A DNA stretch of 64,000 nt, from contig JAHHDR010000014.1 in the NCBI GenBank assembly GCA_019739215.1, positions 1 through 64,000 of the forward strand. The letters are read 5' to 3'. The DNA is from Rhizobium sp. GTDB taxonomy: Bacteria > Pseudomonadota > Alphaproteobacteria > Rhizobiales > Rhizobiaceae. Below are positions 62,871-64,000 of this stretch, piece by piece. The notes beneath the pieces were generated by a model, which worked only from the letters and a program-made list of their open reading frames with translations, was not told the DNA's origin and searched no databases. A program made the position numbers and the translations under genes. The stretch's first letter is position 1; every line of letters begins with the position of its first letter.

Positions 62871-64000
62871 ACTCAAGAATCTCCCGCTCAAACGCTGGGA
62901 CGTGCCCTATCTTCGGGGTGAGTCCGGCCATTCGTATTGCGCACGCCTCGTCTCCCGCCAGGGAGACGAGGCAAGCCTTCGGCAGTTCGCGATGCACAAT
63001 GGTCTCGAGTGGCGGAAGCTCGTGCCGGAAGAACTGCTTGCGGTCACGCTCAAACTCCCATTGTCGGAGGAAACCAAGACCTCACTTTTGCGCTACACCC
63101 CGATCCGAAAGGGGACTAAGCGCTACCTGGGTGACGAGCGTTTCGCCATGGGCGAATTCACCTTCAAGAGACGTCGCTGGTGCCCGGCGTGTATCGCTGA
63201 AGCTCCATATGGACGCGTGTGGTTCGACCTGCTTTGCATCCAGACTTGCCCCTATCACAATACGCCTCTCGTCAACCGTGACACATCTGGCTCCCCGGCA
63301 CCGTGGAGCTGGCCTGACTACGCTGTGTCCCGCAACAACGTCCCGTTGGGCGGCCCGCGAATGCCCAACGAACTCCGGCGCGGTGGGTTGGGACACTACG
63401 TCTTGGGCCGACTTGGGCTTGAGGAAGCGCTGTCCGCTCCGCTCATCGATGGCGAGAGAATGAGCGATATCATTGCCGCATGCGAGGCGCTTGGGAGCAT
63501 CATCAAATATCCGAACGACGAGAATGCACCAAGCTGGGAGCCGGACTACGCCGAGACCGGATTTCCCAAGCTGGCTGGAAGCCTGGCCGATCTGGCTGAG
63601 TTCTTCCGCCAGTATATCCGCACTCACCATCCAAATGGGTTGCCGACCCTGAAAACTGAGCGCGCCTTCATCAAATTGCAGGGCCGCCTGAAGTCCACAT
63701 GCTCGTTCCGGCCAAAGATCATGCGCGCATTGAAGGAAGGCCTGGAGGCGCAGGGTCGCCCAGAGGATGAAGCGATCAAGGATGCGGATGTCGAAGATGA
63801 CCGGGTAAGCTTCCAATGGTGCGAAGATCAATTCGGCATCGAGAAGAACGCCGTTCGTAGGATCGCCGAGAGCCAGGGCAGTTTAAGCCCAGGTTCTATG
63901 CGGCTCAACCGACTGCTCCTTCAAGACGCGCATCGGGCCGTCGCTTACGCGCGCACATTGATCTCCGTGCGCGCGGCGGCCGCCAAGCTCTACGTCTCCA
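62857..64000 (+). CDS. tniQ: TniQ family target-selection protein (runs off the window)
   Basis: Open from the ATG at 62857 to the window end, at least 381 residues, starting MSMHELKNLPLKRWDVPYLR. GHSYCARLVSRQGDEASLRQ opens the TniQ domain, and RRWCPACIAEAPYGRVWF ... CIQTCPYHNTPLV supplies the CxxC...CxxH zinc ribbon (about residues 108-140). The later part has helix-turn-helix-like stretches (FGIEKNAVRRIAESQGSL). TniQ/TnsD proteins choose the insertion target. Since the element sits in a GTA capsid gene, either this target is specific or the insertion was a random-type event. Confidence 0.88.
   Translation, partial: MSMHELKNLPLKRWDVPYLRGESGHSYCARLVSRQGDEASLRQFAMHNGLEWRKLVPEELLAVTLKLPLSEETKTSLLRYTPIRKGTKRYLGDERFAMGEFTFKRRRWCPACIAEAPYGRVWFDLLCIQTCPYHNTPLVNRDTSGSPAPWSWPDYAVSRNNVPLGGPRMPNELRRGGLGHYVLGRLGLEEALSAPLIDGERMSDIIAACEALGSIIKYPNDENAPSWEPDYAETGFPKLAGSLADLAEFFRQYIRTHHPNGLPTLKTERAFIKLQGRLKSTCSFRPKIMRALKEGLEAQGRPEDEAIKDADVEDDRVSFQWCEDQFGIEKNAVRRIAESQGSLSPGSMRLNRLLLQDAHRAVAYARTLISVRAAAAKLYVS

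Larger units (their letters stand above)
56921..64000 (+). mobile_element. Tn7-like transposon, left part (right end outside the window)
   Basis: The element starts at TGTGGCTCAT, the TGT terminus usual for Tn7-like elements, exactly where the capsid reading frame loses sense. It carries a tnsA-like gene, tnsB, tnsC and tniQ in order on the plus strand, and about 1.7 kb of decayed cargo and regulatory sequence at this end. Near the tip, ATCAGCTAT (56929) and ATAGCTGAT (56982) form an inverted pair, and TTGAAC repeats at 56940 and 56960. These may be transposase sites. The 5-base target copy would be CACGC (56916-56920). The other end, and hence the second copy, is not in the window. Confidence 0.75.

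Noticed and set aside
56921..64000. CRISPR-associated (CAST) type transposon
   Set aside because: No CRISPR repeats or cas genes are seen between the element end and tniQ. The right part lies outside the window, so this is not fully excluded.

Overview
The window reads as a piece of an alphaproteobacterial chromosome, most likely Rhizobiales (Hyphomicrobiales). The support is high GC, ExoD, a DUF982 protein, a DUF1883 protein, a DUF2336 protein, a YcgN-type cysteine cluster protein, an orphan ParA ATPase, an RcGTA-like gene transfer agent cluster and a GTTC-N7-GTTC SOS box. I cannot name the genus.

The first 26,588 bases are one giant palindrome. Bases 1-13,291 are the reverse complement of 13,298-26,588 (position x pairs with 26,589-x) around a 6-base spacer. 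The arm runs off the window start, so its full length is unknown. The next ~330 bases on each side of the axis hold a methyltransferase gene broken by a dense cluster of frame changes, identical in both arms. A palindrome this long with so short a spacer is not expected to be stable in a bacterial chromosome. I therefore regard the left arm as a probable fold-back artefact and the right arm as the real sequence. Left-arm genes are listed as mirror copies.

Right arm (13.3-26.6 kb) and its continuation to 29.9 kb: a methyltransferase with a regulatory domain; a 995-residue RTX, S-layer-like protein; a purine-catabolism operon (uraD, an internally deleted allantoicase, allA, uraH) followed by a metallophosphoesterase; then five paralogous ~400-residue secreted beta-solenoid/RTX proteins (here RTX-A to RTX-E) and the decayed C-terminus of a sixth. 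The upstream regions of RTX-A, -B and -C carry a direct repeat, TGAAAC-N3-TGAAAC, that may define a common regulon.

30-47.7 kb is mostly ordinary chromosome. It holds a frameshifted DUF2336 gene, a zinc deacylase, ExoD, a DUF1214/DUF1254-like fusion, an RTX protein with a pesticin-like N-terminus, a lower-GC patch (DUF5677-like protein, SDR), a ParA ATPase, a class A penicillin-binding protein, a YcgN protein, a tandem pair of sulfotransferase-like proteins (the second without its PAPS-binding residues) and a probable HEPN ribonuclease.

47.8-56.9 kb is a gene transfer agent or domesticated-prophage head cluster: large terminase, GH19-type endolysin, portal, small membrane protein, prohead protease and the start of the major capsid gene. 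Unrelated genes, several on the opposite strand, are interleaved. The capsid gene stops after about 55 codons at a TGT-starting sequence at 56,921. From there to the window end lies a Tn7-like transposon: a decayed cargo gene, an SOS box with a possible 27-residue ORF and terminator, a 56-residue ORF, a TnsA-like protein whose nuclease residues look substituted, a DDE transposase (TnsB), an AAA+ regulator (TnsC) and a TniQ protein cut by the window edge. The element appears to have disabled the gene transfer agent by disrupting its capsid gene.
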